64,000 nt of DNA from positions 434,001 through 498,000 of the forward strand of contig NZ_QZXA01000001.1 of assembly GCF_003601985.1 (NCBI RefSeq). Direction: 5' to 3'. Below, one piece after another: positions 1 through 8,271 of this stretch. The notes beneath the pieces are model-generated. The model saw only the letters and a list, made by a program, of their open reading frames with translations. It did not search any database and was not told where the DNA came from. The position numbers and the translations under genes are program-made. The first letter of the stretch is position 1. Each line of letters starts with the position of its first letter. The DNA comes from Mesorhizobium jarvisii. GTDB taxonomy: Bacteria > Pseudomonadota > Alphaproteobacteria > Rhizobiales > Rhizobiaceae.

Positions 1-761
<761 letters not shown>

Positions 762-849
762 ATTCCTCCCTCCACAAGTCTAAGCCGCTGGTTTTTATTA
801 TTCTTCTTGGCCCTTTCGCCTGTGAGATGTTTCCTCGGATGGTTGCAGG

Positions 850-1800
850 CTATGTTCCTGTATCGAGCTGCGCATATTTCAGTTCGACCGCCGACGGCGC
901 GTTCGCCGATGCCAGCAGTTCCGTTACCTGGTCTTCGGTCGGAAGCGCCTCGCGCCCGCCACGCCCCGTTATCGAAAGGGCTGCCGCCGCGGCAGCGAAT
1001 GCCACTCGGCCTGCGGTGTCGGCGCCGCGCGTCAATGCATGGGCGTAGGCGCCGTGAAAGCAGTCACCGGCGCCGGTCGAGTCGACAACGGCAACCCGGT
1101 GCGGCGGAAGTTGCCAGAGCCGTGTCTCTTCACGCCCGCGATAATATACGCCCCTGCCGCCATCGGTCAGAACCACGGCGGATCGCGACGGCGACCACAA
1201 TGCTTCGAGCATCTCGGCGGGCAATCGGCAGCCCGTAGCGGCCCGCGCAAAGCCAAGAGGAAGAATGAGGTGGTCGCAGAGCGCCATCAGCCTCTCCGTG
1301 GCTGGGCCACCGCTCCATTCGACATCGCCGAGGATCGCAAGGCCGTGATCGCGAGCCCGAGCCACGACATCCATCGACCGGATCGCGTAGCTGTCGACGA
1401 TCAGGACGGCCGCTCGGCTGAGGACCTCGTCTGAGAAATCCGGCGTGGTGCCCAGCATCGCGTCGTCGTCATATGCGATGAACCGCTCCCCGTCCGAGCC
1501 GACCGTGATGCGTGAGCGCACCGGGCGCGCGTCGGCGTGGCGCGGCGCGAATGCGGTTTCAACACCGCTCTCGATGAGATCGCACAGTACCGGGTCGTCC
1601 GCGGCATCGCCCAGCCATCCGACGAACCCGGCGCTTCCGCCGAGCCGCGCGACGGCGGCAAGGGCCGTCGCGACATTTCCCCCGAAAGCCCGGGCACTTT
1701 GCCGAACCCTCCCCTTGCCTGCCGACAACGGCTGATCGACATAGACGATGTCGTCGATCGCAATAGCGCCGAAGCCGAGGATCGAGGGGACGGCGGGCAT
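850..1800 (-). CDS. PfkB-family sugar kinase
   Basis: Predicted cytoplasmic ATP-dependent sugar kinase of 316 aa, a normal length for the ribokinase/PfkB family. The N-terminal strand LGFGAIAIDDIVYVD and the Gly-rich FGGNVATALAAVARLG segment form the substrate side. The C-terminal DSTGAGD motif (residues 240-246) carries the catalytic Asp and anion hole. The gene starts three bases after the aldolase stop, so the pair is one transcription unit, with 88 bases before the ABC ATPase. The adjacent aldolase suggests it phosphorylates a ketose or deoxyketose that is then cleaved. The sugar cannot be read from sequence. Confidence 0.88.
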   Translation of the reverse strand: MPAVPSILGFGAIAIDDIVYVDQPLSAGKGRVRQSARAFGGNVATALAAVARLGGSAGFVGWLGDAADDPVLCDLIESGVETAFAPRHADARPVRSRITVGSDGERFIAYDDDAMLGTTPDFSDEVLSRAAVLIVDSYAIRSMDVVARARDHGLAILGDVEWSGGPATERLMALCDHLILPLGFARAATGCRLPAEMLEALWSPSRSAVVLTDGGRGVYYRGREETRLWQLPPHRVAVVDSTGAGDCFHGAYAHALTRGADTAGRVAFAAAAAALSITGRGGREALPTEDQVTELLASANAPSAVELKYAQLDTGT

Positions 1801-1803
1801 CGC

Positions 1804-2604
1804 TCAGGCCCCCGCTTTCGCCAAGGCGTCTTGCGCCGAAAGGCCGTCGTGGATGACGCCCCGAAAGGCAAGCGCTGCCTTCTGAGGATCGCCATGCCCC
1901 CAGAGATTACGGCCGACCACGGCACCGCGCGCGCCGGCACGGATGGCGTCCGCCGTCTGCTGAAGGGCGCCAAGCAGCGTATCGGTCTTCGGACCACCGG
2001 CGATCACAACCGGCACCGGGCAGGTCCGAACGGTCTCTCGGAACGACTCGAAATCGCCCGTGTAACCGATCTTGATCACATCGACGCCGGACTCGTAGCC
2101 TATGCGCGCCGCATAGGCGATCTCGTCGGGGGTGAAGACGATCTTAGCTCCGTCGGTAAAATCGCGAGGGTAGATATGCGCCACCACCGGCATGCCGTAG
2201 CGGGCCGCGGCATTCACCGAATCGGTCAGCCAGCGAATGTATTTGCCCTCGGTCGCGCCGCGCACCGGAATGGCCACCGCCAACGCATCGGCGCCAGCGC
2301 GCACCGCATCCTCGGGCGTTGCAATCAGTTCGCTGATGCGATCGTCCGGGGTGAAGCAGCCGGCCTGGATCACCAGGGAAGCCTTGCCCGCATATTGCGG
2401 CCACAGATGGCGCGCGGTGCCAGGCTGGATGCTGACATAGTCGGGTTTGCCCGCCATGACGCGTGCAAGCGCGCCCGGCAGGTCGGCAAGACCTCCTCTG
2501 CGCACGTCGCCATAGCCGACAAAGTGGTCGACCGCGCCGCCAAAAAGATTCCCCGATGGATGTGAGAAGAGGCGCGCCAGGCGCACCTTGGTTCCGAGGC
2601 TCAT
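1804..2604 (-). CDS. Class I aldolase, DhnA/LsrF/FbaB family
   Basis: Predicted Schiff-base aldolase of 266 aa with a TIM-barrel fold. The likely Schiff-base lysine is K178 in DVIKIGYTGD, and GGAVDHF near residue 26 matches the family's early active-site Asp. ATG 2604 is preferred over an upstream in-frame TTG because a GGAGAG site lies about 12 bases ahead of it. It leads the operon aldolase-kinase-ABC ATPase and is divergent from the DeoR gene. Families with this pairing cleave phosphorylated ketoses (fructose-1,6-bisphosphate, phospho-AI-2, 6-deoxy-6-sulfofructose-1-phosphate). Which one applies here is open. Confidence 0.85.
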   Translation of the reverse strand: MSLGTKVRLARLFSHPSGNLFGGAVDHFVGYGDVRRGGLADLPGALARVMAGKPDYVSIQPGTARHLWPQYAGKASLVIQAGCFTPDDRISELIATPEDAVRAGADALAVAIPVRGATEGKYIRWLTDSVNAAARYGMPVVAHIYPRDFTDGAKIVFTPDEIAYAARIGYESGVDVIKIGYTGDFESFRETVRTCPVPVVIAGGPKTDTLLGALQQTADAIRAGARGAVVGRNLWGHGDPQKAALAFRGVIHDGLSAQDALAKAGA

Positions 2605-2652
2605 GAGTCCAAAACTCTCCAATCGATTGATTTCAAAATCCTGGACATAGTG

Positions 2653-2697
2653 TTTTCGAAAGAAAGGTTAAATGCAATCTTTCGAAACCTTTCGAAT
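2653..2697. promoter_or_regulatory. Three TTTCGAA boxes, candidate DeoR operator
   Basis: The 162-base divergent region between the aldolase (leftward) and the DeoR gene (rightward) holds TTTCGAA at 2654-2660, 2680-2686 and 2690-2696, spaced 26 and 10 bases apart. DeoR-family repressors commonly bind short repeated motifs in such gaps. That this one binds here is an inference from position and repetition. Confidence 0.45.
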
Positions 2698-2766
2698 TCG
2701 CATATTTTTGGTAGAGTGAACCGAGGCCAGGGCGATCGCCTGGCGCATGGAGGCAAGGACAGGGCA

Positions 2767-3528
2767 ATGTTGTCAGAGCAGAGACGCCAATCGATCCTGG
2801 GTGAAGTGCAACGAAGCGGACAGGTTCGCATCAAGGATCTGTCAGACAATTTTGGCGTGTCGGAAGTCACGGTGCGCTCCGACCTCGAGATACTGGACCG
2901 CAAGGGACTGCTGACCAAGACGCGTGGAGGGGCGGTGACCCGGACCACGGATTCGACCACGGCCGCTTTCGCCCGGCGGATGCAAACGAACCTCGACGCA
3001 AAGAAGCGCATCGCCCGGGCAGCGGTGGAACTGTTCGAGGACAACCAATCAGTCATCTTCGACGGCGGCTCGACTTTGATGCAGGTTGCCATGCTGTTAC
3101 CGCCGCTCAGCAATGTCGTGGTCGCGGCCACGGCGATGAATATCGTTCAGCATCTGATGCATCGGCCCGGGCTCGACGTTCACATGATAGGCGGCCGGGT
3201 CTATCCGGACACGGTGAGCACGCTGATCACCGATGCCGACACGGCTCTCGGCGGCTTGGTAGCGCATCAGGTCTTTGTTGGAGCGCATGCGATTGACTCG
3301 TCACTGGATGTGGTCGACGTGAACGAAGACATGGCGCGAACGAAACGAAACCTCGTGCGCATGGCCCGCCGCGTTGTCCTTCTTGCGGATTCGAGCAAAT
3401 GGGGCGTCAGCGGGACCTCCAAGGCATTTTCGCTGTCGAGCGTCGATGTTGTGATCACCGACGATGGCCTGTCCGGCCCGATACGCAGCCAACTCGATAG
3501 GACCGGGGCCAAGGTGATCTATGCCTGA
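2767..3528 (+). CDS. DeoR/GlpR-family transcriptional regulator
   Basis: DNA-binding repressor of 253 aa. The N-terminal winged helix includes QRRQSILGEV and the recognition segment VSEVTVRSDLEIL, ending in KTRGGAV as in GlpR/DeoR proteins. The C-terminal DeoRC sugar-phosphate sensor domain includes IFDGGSTL and LLADSSKWG. ATG 2767 follows GGAGGCAAGG. The reading frame extends upstream to a GTG at 2650, but that would place the start inside the divergent promoter and before the helix-turn-helix. Divergence from the aldolase-kinase operon suggests it responds to a phosphorylated sugar of that pathway. Confidence 0.9.
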   Translation: MLSEQRRQSILGEVQRSGQVRIKDLSDNFGVSEVTVRSDLEILDRKGLLTKTRGGAVTRTTDSTTAAFARRMQTNLDAKKRIARAAVELFEDNQSVIFDGGSTLMQVAMLLPPLSNVVVAATAMNIVQHLMHRPGLDVHMIGGRVYPDTVSTLITDADTALGGLVAHQVFVGAHAIDSSLDVVDVNEDMARTKRNLVRMARRVVLLADSSKWGVSGTSKAFSLSSVDVVITDDGLSGPIRSQLDRTGAKVIYA

Positions 3529-3623
3529 CCCTGTCGCGGTCCCTGGCCGCGACGGAAATATCCAATGCGCGCATGACCCACGGGATTCGCATCGGCGGTC
3601 GGCCGTTTCTTGATGTCTGTCAT
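3519..3623 (-). CDS. Possible small protein or truncated gene start (34 aa)
   Basis: A 34-codon open frame begins at ATG 3623 directly behind a very strong GGGAGGAG site and ends at TAG 3519, overlapping the DeoR 3' end by 10 bases. The peptide starts MTDIKKRP, is basic and Gly/Arg-rich at its end, and matches no family I know. It could be a genuine small protein or the remnant 5' end of a deleted gene. A 7-bp hairpin lies inside it. Support is limited to the ribosome site, so confidence is low. Confidence 0.3.
   Translation of the reverse strand: MTDIKKRPTADANPVGHARIGYFRRGQGPRQGQA
3533..3553 (+). terminator. Hairpin just after the DeoR gene
   Basis: GTCGCGG and CCGCGAC (7-bp arms, 7-base loop) begin five bases after the DeoR stop codon. 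There is no T-run, so a Rho-independent role is uncertain. The hairpin also lies within the 34-codon frame on the other strand. Confidence 0.35.
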
Positions 3624-3796
3624 TTTCTCCTCCCAGGGCTGGCGGCCTCCCGATATTGCGCCGCCATTTCCGCATGGTCTATAAAAATTTTACGCGCGTC
3701 AAGATCTAAAAAGTTGTATAGCGCTCTTCCACCACGATCCGTTGCCGGCGCAGCGGATCAAGCAGAGCATGACCCTATTGGGAGGACCGATCAGAA

Positions 3797-4945
3797 ATGC
3801 AGGCAAAATCAAAGGAAAAGCTCGCAATCGGCGTCATCGGGTGTGGCAACATTTCGATGACCTACCTGCGCAATGCCGCCCTCTTCGGTGGAATCGAATT
3901 ACGCGCCTGCGCCGACATCTCCGCCGACATGGCGGCGGTGCGAGCCAAGGAATATGGCATCCAGGCGCTCGGCGTCGACGCGCTACTGGCCGACCCCGAG
4001 ATCGATCTGGTCCTGAACCTGACCATTCCCGCCGCGCATTTCGACATTTCGTTTTCAGCCCTTTCAGCGGGAAAACACGTCTTCACTGAAAAGCCGCTGG
4101 CGACGTCGGCCAGCGACGGGCACAGGCTGGTAGCGGAGGCCGCCAAGCGCGGCCTGCTGCTCGGCTCGGCGCCCGACACCTTCCTCGGCGCCGCCGGGCG
4201 CCGCGCGCGCCGCCTGATGGATGAGGGCGCCATTGGCCGCCCGGTCACCGGCACGGCCTTCATGATGGGGCGCGGCATGGAGCACTGGCACCCCAACCCG
4301 CAATTCTACTATCAGCCGGGCGGCGGCCCGGTGTTCGACATGGGCCCCTATTACCTGACCATGCTGGTCAATCTGCTTGGCCCGGTCGCGCGCGTCATGG
4401 CTATGGCGACACGCGGCCAGGAGGAACGCCTGATCACTGCCGAAGGGTCGTTCAAGAACACCACATTCAAGGTCGGGACGCCGACCAACGTGCTGTCCCT
4501 GCTCGAATTCCGCTCGGGCGCCACCGTTACCTTCGGCGCCTCATGGGACGTCTTCAGGCATTCCAACCACCCGATTGAGCTGCACGGCACGGAAGGCTCG
4601 CTGCGCCTGCCCGATCCCGACACGTTCGGCGGCACTGTCTCGCTGTCCGAGCGCGGCGCGGAGTGGAAGGATTTCGCCAGCGAAGGCGAGTTCTACGGCG
4701 CCCGTAACTGGCCGTATGCGGCGCCTGACCGCGCCAATTACCGCATGCTCGGCGTCGCCGATCTGGTGCGCTCGCTGAAGACAGGCGCCGCACCCCGTGC
4801 GTCCGGCAATCTGGCGCTGCATGTGCTGGAAATCATGGAGGCGATCCTGCATTCCGGCGAAACGAAAGGCTCGGTCGCCATCACCGGTGACGTGGTCCAG
4901 CCGGCGCTGTTGACCGAGGACGAGGCAAGCACCCTCCTTGCCTAG
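3797..4945 (+). CDS. Gfo/Idh/MocA-family NAD(P)-dependent oxidoreductase
   Basis: Predicted cytoplasmic sugar or cyclitol dehydrogenase of 382 aa. The N-terminal Rossmann fold carries GVIGCGN at residues 12-18, and the family EKP motif sits at residues 98-100 (FTEKPLA). The C-terminal alpha/beta substrate domain follows. ATG 3797 is preceded by GGGAGGACC. The 173-base upstream gap contains CGCGCGTCAA (3693-3702), a ten-base string repeated at 7202-7211 in the LacI-region palindromes, so joint control with the LacI cluster is possible. Substrate unknown. Confidence 0.88.
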   Translation: MQAKSKEKLAIGVIGCGNISMTYLRNAALFGGIELRACADISADMAAVRAKEYGIQALGVDALLADPEIDLVLNLTIPAAHFDISFSALSAGKHVFTEKPLATSASDGHRLVAEAAKRGLLLGSAPDTFLGAAGRRARRLMDEGAIGRPVTGTAFMMGRGMEHWHPNPQFYYQPGGGPVFDMGPYYLTMLVNLLGPVARVMAMATRGQEERLITAEGSFKNTTFKVGTPTNVLSLLEFRSGATVTFGASWDVFRHSNHPIELHGTEGSLRLPDPDTFGGTVSLSERGAEWKDFASEGEFYGARNWPYAAPDRANYRMLGVADLVRSLKTGAAPRASGNLALHVLEIMEAILHSGETKGSVAITGDVVQPALLTEDEASTLLA

Positions 4946-4947
4946 AA

Positions 4948-5066
4948 CGGTTCGCCGTTTCGCGGAAACGGCGAACCGCCCTATCTCTTGTTTCACGCAA
5001 TTCCCACGGGAAAGCGCGCTACGCGCTTTTCCCGGGAAAACCGCTGTACACTTTTCCTGGAATTGC
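4948..5066. repeat. RIME-like two-palindrome intergenic repeat
   Basis: The first palindrome has perfect 14-bp arms at 4948-4961 and 4965-4978 around a 3-base loop. A spacer follows, then a second palindrome with outer arms GCAATTCC (4997-5004) and GGAATTGC (5059-5066) and an inner near-perfect stem around 5008-5033. Two such palindromes in this order are what I recall of Rhizobium-specific intergenic mosaic elements (RIME). It fills the gap between the MocA-family gene and the hydrolase and may act as a terminator or RNA-stability element. Confidence 0.65.
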
Positions 5067-5083
5067 TTTCGATGGAGATGGCA

Positions 5084-6034
5084 ATGACGCTCGACCCTGA
5101 TGCTTTGCGCGCCCTTGAAATCGGCCGTGCGGCCGGCGGCGAGCCTTTCGAAAACGGCAGCGTGGCGGCGGCTCGAGCTGCCTACAACGCTTCGTTCCCG
5201 ACACAGCAGGGCGACCACGAGCCGGTGGCGGCGACCTTGCAACAAGTGATCGATGGGCCGAACGGCCCGGTCACGATCCGCATCCATCGCGGCATCGGCG
5301 CGCCGCGCACCGGGGCGCGCGCCGTGCTCTATCTGCATGGCGGCGGCTGGGTCATAGGCAATCTCTCGTCGCATGACGAGATCTGCCGATGGCTCGCCAA
5401 TCTGGGCAACGCCGTCGTGGTCTGCCCCGATTACCGGCTGGCGCCGGAGCATAAATTTCCCGCCGGGCTCGAGGACTGCGCGGCAGCGCTCCGCTTCATG
5501 GCGCAGAATACCGGCGAACTGGGCATCGACCCCGCTCGCATCAGCGTTGCCGGCGACAGCGCAGGCGGCAACCTTGCCGCCGTTCTGGCATTGCTCGCCC
5601 GTGACGGGCTGATACCCCGGCTTGCCGCGCAGGTCCTGATCTATCCCAACACCGATGCCCGCCAGACGGCGGACAGCTACCGGCGCTTCGGCGACGGCTT
5701 CGGGCTCACCGCCGCCACCATGGCCTGGTTCCGCGACCACTATGTGCGAACGCCGGACGACATCACGGACTGGCGCGTCTCGCCGCTGCTGGCATCGAGC
5801 CTTGCCGGCGCGGCACCTGCATTCGTCGTGATCGCCGGCCATGACATTCTTGCCGACGAAGGCACGGCCTATGCCGAGCGCCTGCGGATCGAAGGCGTGC
5901 CTCTGGTGCTGCGGCCCTGGCTGGGTCAGATCCACGGCTTCGTCTCGATGGGCCGTCATATACTGGCCGCGCGGCAAGCGGCGAGCGAGGCGGCGGCCTG
6001 GCTGCAATTGCAGACGCGTGTTCAGGCCGACTGA
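5084..6034 (+). CDS. Alpha/beta hydrolase, HSL/acetyl-esterase type
   Basis: Predicted carboxylesterase of 316 aa. The oxyanion-hole motif HGGG is at residues 85-88, and the nucleophile elbow GDSAGG is at 157-162 with Ser159. The PDYRLAPEH segment typical of hormone-sensitive-lipase relatives lies between them. The catalytic Asp and His lie near GHDILADEG and QIHGF. ATG 5084 is chosen because GGAG sits seven bases upstream; earlier in-frame ATGs would run the protein into the repeat. The 3' end overlaps the convergent LacI gene by 13 bases. It may de-esterify or delactonise the sugar used by this cluster (inference). Confidence 0.85.
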   Translation: MTLDPDALRALEIGRAAGGEPFENGSVAAARAAYNASFPTQQGDHEPVAATLQQVIDGPNGPVTIRIHRGIGAPRTGARAVLYLHGGGWVIGNLSSHDEICRWLANLGNAVVVCPDYRLAPEHKFPAGLEDCAAALRFMAQNTGELGIDPARISVAGDSAGGNLAAVLALLARDGLIPRLAAQVLIYPNTDARQTADSYRRFGDGFGLTAATMAWFRDHYVRTPDDITDWRVSPLLASSLAGAAPAFVVIAGHDILADEGTAYAERLRIEGVPLVLRPWLGQIHGFVSMGRHILAARQAASEAAAWLQLQTRVQAD

Positions 6035-7056
6035 CGCATCACCAGCGTCGCACCGAGCTTCACGTTGCGCGCCAGACCCTGGCCGGGTGGATCGGCCTCA
6101 TCCAGCAAGGCCAGCAGGATCTCGACGCTGCGGCCGGCCATGGCAGCGAAATCCTGCGCCATGGTGGTCAGCGCCGGACAGGTGTAGCGGCTCAGCGGAT
6201 GATCGTCATGGGCGGCGACACGGAAATCGCAATCGGCCCGGCGGCCGATCTTCAGTCCGCGCGAAAAGGCCGCCGCCATGACGCCGAAAGCGAGGCGGTC
6301 ATTGGCGCACAGCAGCGTGCGCGCCGGCAGGCCGCCGTTCTCGAGTGTCCTGTCCATCCATTCATGGCCGATGCGCTCGAAATCCCAGCTGTAGTCGCCT
6401 GCCGCCTTGAGCACGACGGGTTCCATGCCGGCGGCCCGCATCGTGTCGATATAGCTCTGCAGGCGTTCGCCGGAATTGTGATTGACGTGCGGAATGTCGA
6501 CATAGGCCGGCGGTTCGCCGGACCGGCAGAGATAGTCGACGATGGTCGACGTGCTCTGGTGGTTGTCGTTGCCGACGAAAGGCGTGTCGCCTTCGATATA
6601 GGTGTCGAAATAGACAATCGGAATGTCCTCGCTCATCCGCTCGAAGACGCCGGGTTCGGAGACCAACCCCAGCGGAGCGACGATGGCGCCCGCGACCTTC
6701 AGCGACATCAGCGTCCTGACGGATTCCGCCTCCAGTTTCGGCGAGCCGTGCGAGGAGATGACGATCGGCCAGAAACCTTCGTCGCGGCAGCGCAGTTCGA
6801 TGCGGCTGACCATTTCGGCATAGAACGGATCGGTGAGCGCCGGCACGACAATGCCGACATTGCGGGTGCGCTTGCGGTTGAGATTACGCGCGAAAACGTT
6901 CGGCTGATAGTCCGAGGATCGCAGCGCCGCTTCGATGCGCGCCCGCGTCGCCGGCTTAACACTGGCCGGATCATCGAAATACTTCGACAGGGTCGGTCGC
7001 GACACGCCTGACGCCCTGGCGAAATCATCCATCGTGCGGTGGGTCTTCTCCGCCAT
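6022..7056 (-). CDS. LacI-family transcriptional regulator
   Basis: Sugar-responsive repressor of 344 aa. The N-terminal LacI helix-turn-helix reads MDDFARASGVSRPTLSKYF, followed by the hinge and a periplasmic-binding-protein-like sensor domain beginning NVGIVVPALTDPFYAEM. It is divergent from the PfkB/KbaZ pair across a 261-base gap rich in palindromes, and convergent with the hydrolase, whose end it overlaps. It probably represses the PfkB/KbaZ genes and itself. The inducer is not deducible. Confidence 0.92.
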   Translation of the reverse strand: MAEKTHRTMDDFARASGVSRPTLSKYFDDPASVKPATRARIEAALRSSDYQPNVFARNLNRKRTRNVGIVVPALTDPFYAEMVSRIELRCRDEGFWPIVISSHGSPKLEAESVRTLMSLKVAGAIVAPLGLVSEPGVFERMSEDIPIVYFDTYIEGDTPFVGNDNHQSTSTIVDYLCRSGEPPAYVDIPHVNHNSGERLQSYIDTMRAAGMEPVVLKAAGDYSWDFERIGHEWMDRTLENGGLPARTLLCANDRLAFGVMAAAFSRGLKIGRRADCDFRVAAHDDHPLSRYTCPALTTMAQDFAAMAGRSVEILLALLDEADPPGQGLARNVKLGATLVMRQSA

Positions 7057-7145
7057 CGATATGTCCAGCCCCTTTGCTCGCGCCCGTCAACCTTCCCGGT
7101 CGGGCCAGAATCAGTCTTGCGGCCGTTGCCGCGAGGCAGCATTGC

Positions 7146-7226
7146 TTGACCGAATTTGTTCAGTCAAATTTTTGCGTTTCCAATACAACGCAAAAGAGTT
7201 GCGCGCGTCAAATTATTTATTGACGC
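7146..7226. promoter_or_regulatory. Cluster of three palindromes, candidate LacI operators
   Basis: Within the 261-base LacI/PfkB divergent gap are three inverted repeats: TTGAC-N12-GTCAA (7146-7167), TTTTGCGTT-N8-AACGCAAAA (7170-7195, perfect 9-bp arms) and GCGTCAA-N8-TTGACGC (7205-7226, perfect 7-bp arms). The first and third are 22 bp long and the second is 26 bp. The position suits auto- and cross-regulation by the LacI protein. The rest of the gap up to 7317 shows no convincing gene. Confidence 0.5.
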
Positions 7227-7317
7227 TCCAAAAGCTGCGACTTAGGTTTTGAACCCGCACGGACATGACGAAAGGCGCTCGGCAACCGGCCGCCAACCAT
7301 CCGGCAATGGTGAGGAC

Positions 7318-8271
7318 ATGAAGAAACTGGTTTGTGCCGGCGAGATCCTGGTCGAGATCATGGCCGAGCGGATCGGCCAGAGTTTCCTTGCCCCCGGCCC
7401 GCTGATCGGCCCGTTTCCATCGGGCGCGCCGGCGATCTTCATCGACCAGGCGGCACGGCTCGGCCAGCCGGCTGGCCTGATCGCGGCCGTCGGCGACGAT
7501 GATTTCGGCCATTTGAACATCGAGCGCCTGCGCGCCGACGGGGCCGACATCTCGGCCATCAAGGTTCACCGGGGCGCCGCCACGGGCACAGCTTTCGTGA
7601 CCTATGAAACCGATGGCAGCCGGCACTTCGTCTACAACATCAAGCAAAGTGCGGCCGGCCTGATCGAGATCGGTGTCGAGGCACGCGCGCTGCTCGCCGG
7701 GGCCGACCATTTTCACGTCATGGGCACCTCGCTGTTCTCGCCAGAGGTGATCGAGGTGGCGCGTATCGGGATCGAGACTGTCAAGGCGCGCGGCGGCACG
7801 GTGTCCTTCGACCCCAACATCCGCAAGGAGATGCTCGATCTGCCGGGCCTGCGCGATGCACTGCACTTCGTGCTGTCGAAGACCGACGTTTTCCTGCCGA
7901 GCGGACCGGAACTGTTCATCTTCGCCGGGGCGACCGACGAGGAGAGCGCGGTGCGCGAAATGCTGGACCGCGGCATCTCCGCCGTGGTCATCAAGAAAGG
8001 CGCCCAAGGTGCCGTTCACTACGACAAGACCGGACGCACCGCGTCACCTGGCTTCGTCGTCGACGAAATCGATCCGACCGGCGCCGGCGACTGCTTTGCG
8101 GCGGCCTTCGTCTCATTCTGGCTGCGTGGAGAAGTACCTGAAAAAGCACTGCGCATCGCCAATGGCTGCGGCGCGCTGGCGGTGACCAGGAAGGGCCCGA
8201 TGGAGGGCATCGCCTCGCTTGCCGCCGTCGAGGCCTTCCTCGCGACCGCCCGAACCGGAACGCCGGCATGA
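7318..8271 (+). CDS. PfkB-family sugar kinase (tagatose-6-P-kinase-like context)
   Basis: Predicted ATP-dependent sugar kinase of 317 aa. It has KLVCAGEILVEIM at the N-terminus and the catalytic DPTGAGD motif at residues 252-258. ATG 7318 is chosen over an upstream TTG that would place the start inside the operator region; the ribosome site TGAGGAC is weak. The stop overlaps the KbaZ-like start by ATGA, so the two are translationally coupled. The neighbour suggests a phosphoketose such as tagatose-6-phosphate as substrate, but PfkB specificity is not readable from motifs alone. Confidence 0.87.
   Translation: MKKLVCAGEILVEIMAERIGQSFLAPGPLIGPFPSGAPAIFIDQAARLGQPAGLIAAVGDDDFGHLNIERLRADGADISAIKVHRGAATGTAFVTYETDGSRHFVYNIKQSAAGLIEIGVEARALLAGADHFHVMGTSLFSPEVIEVARIGIETVKARGGTVSFDPNIRKEMLDLPGLRDALHFVLSKTDVFLPSGPELFIFAGATDEESAVREMLDRGISAVVIKKGAQGAVHYDKTGRTASPGFVVDEIDPTGAGDCFAAAFVSFWLRGEVPEKALRIANGCGALAVTRKGPMEGIASLAAVEAFLATARTGTPA

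Noticed and set aside
4948..5066. Possible CRISPR or insertion-sequence end
   Set aside because: There are only two dissimilar palindromes, no regular spacing and no transposase nearby. A RIME-type intergenic repeat explains it better.
4541..6007. Minus-strand open frame of 488 codons
   Set aside because: It spans the opposite strand of the MocA-family gene, the RIME-like repeat and the hydrolase, with no motif and no ribosome site.
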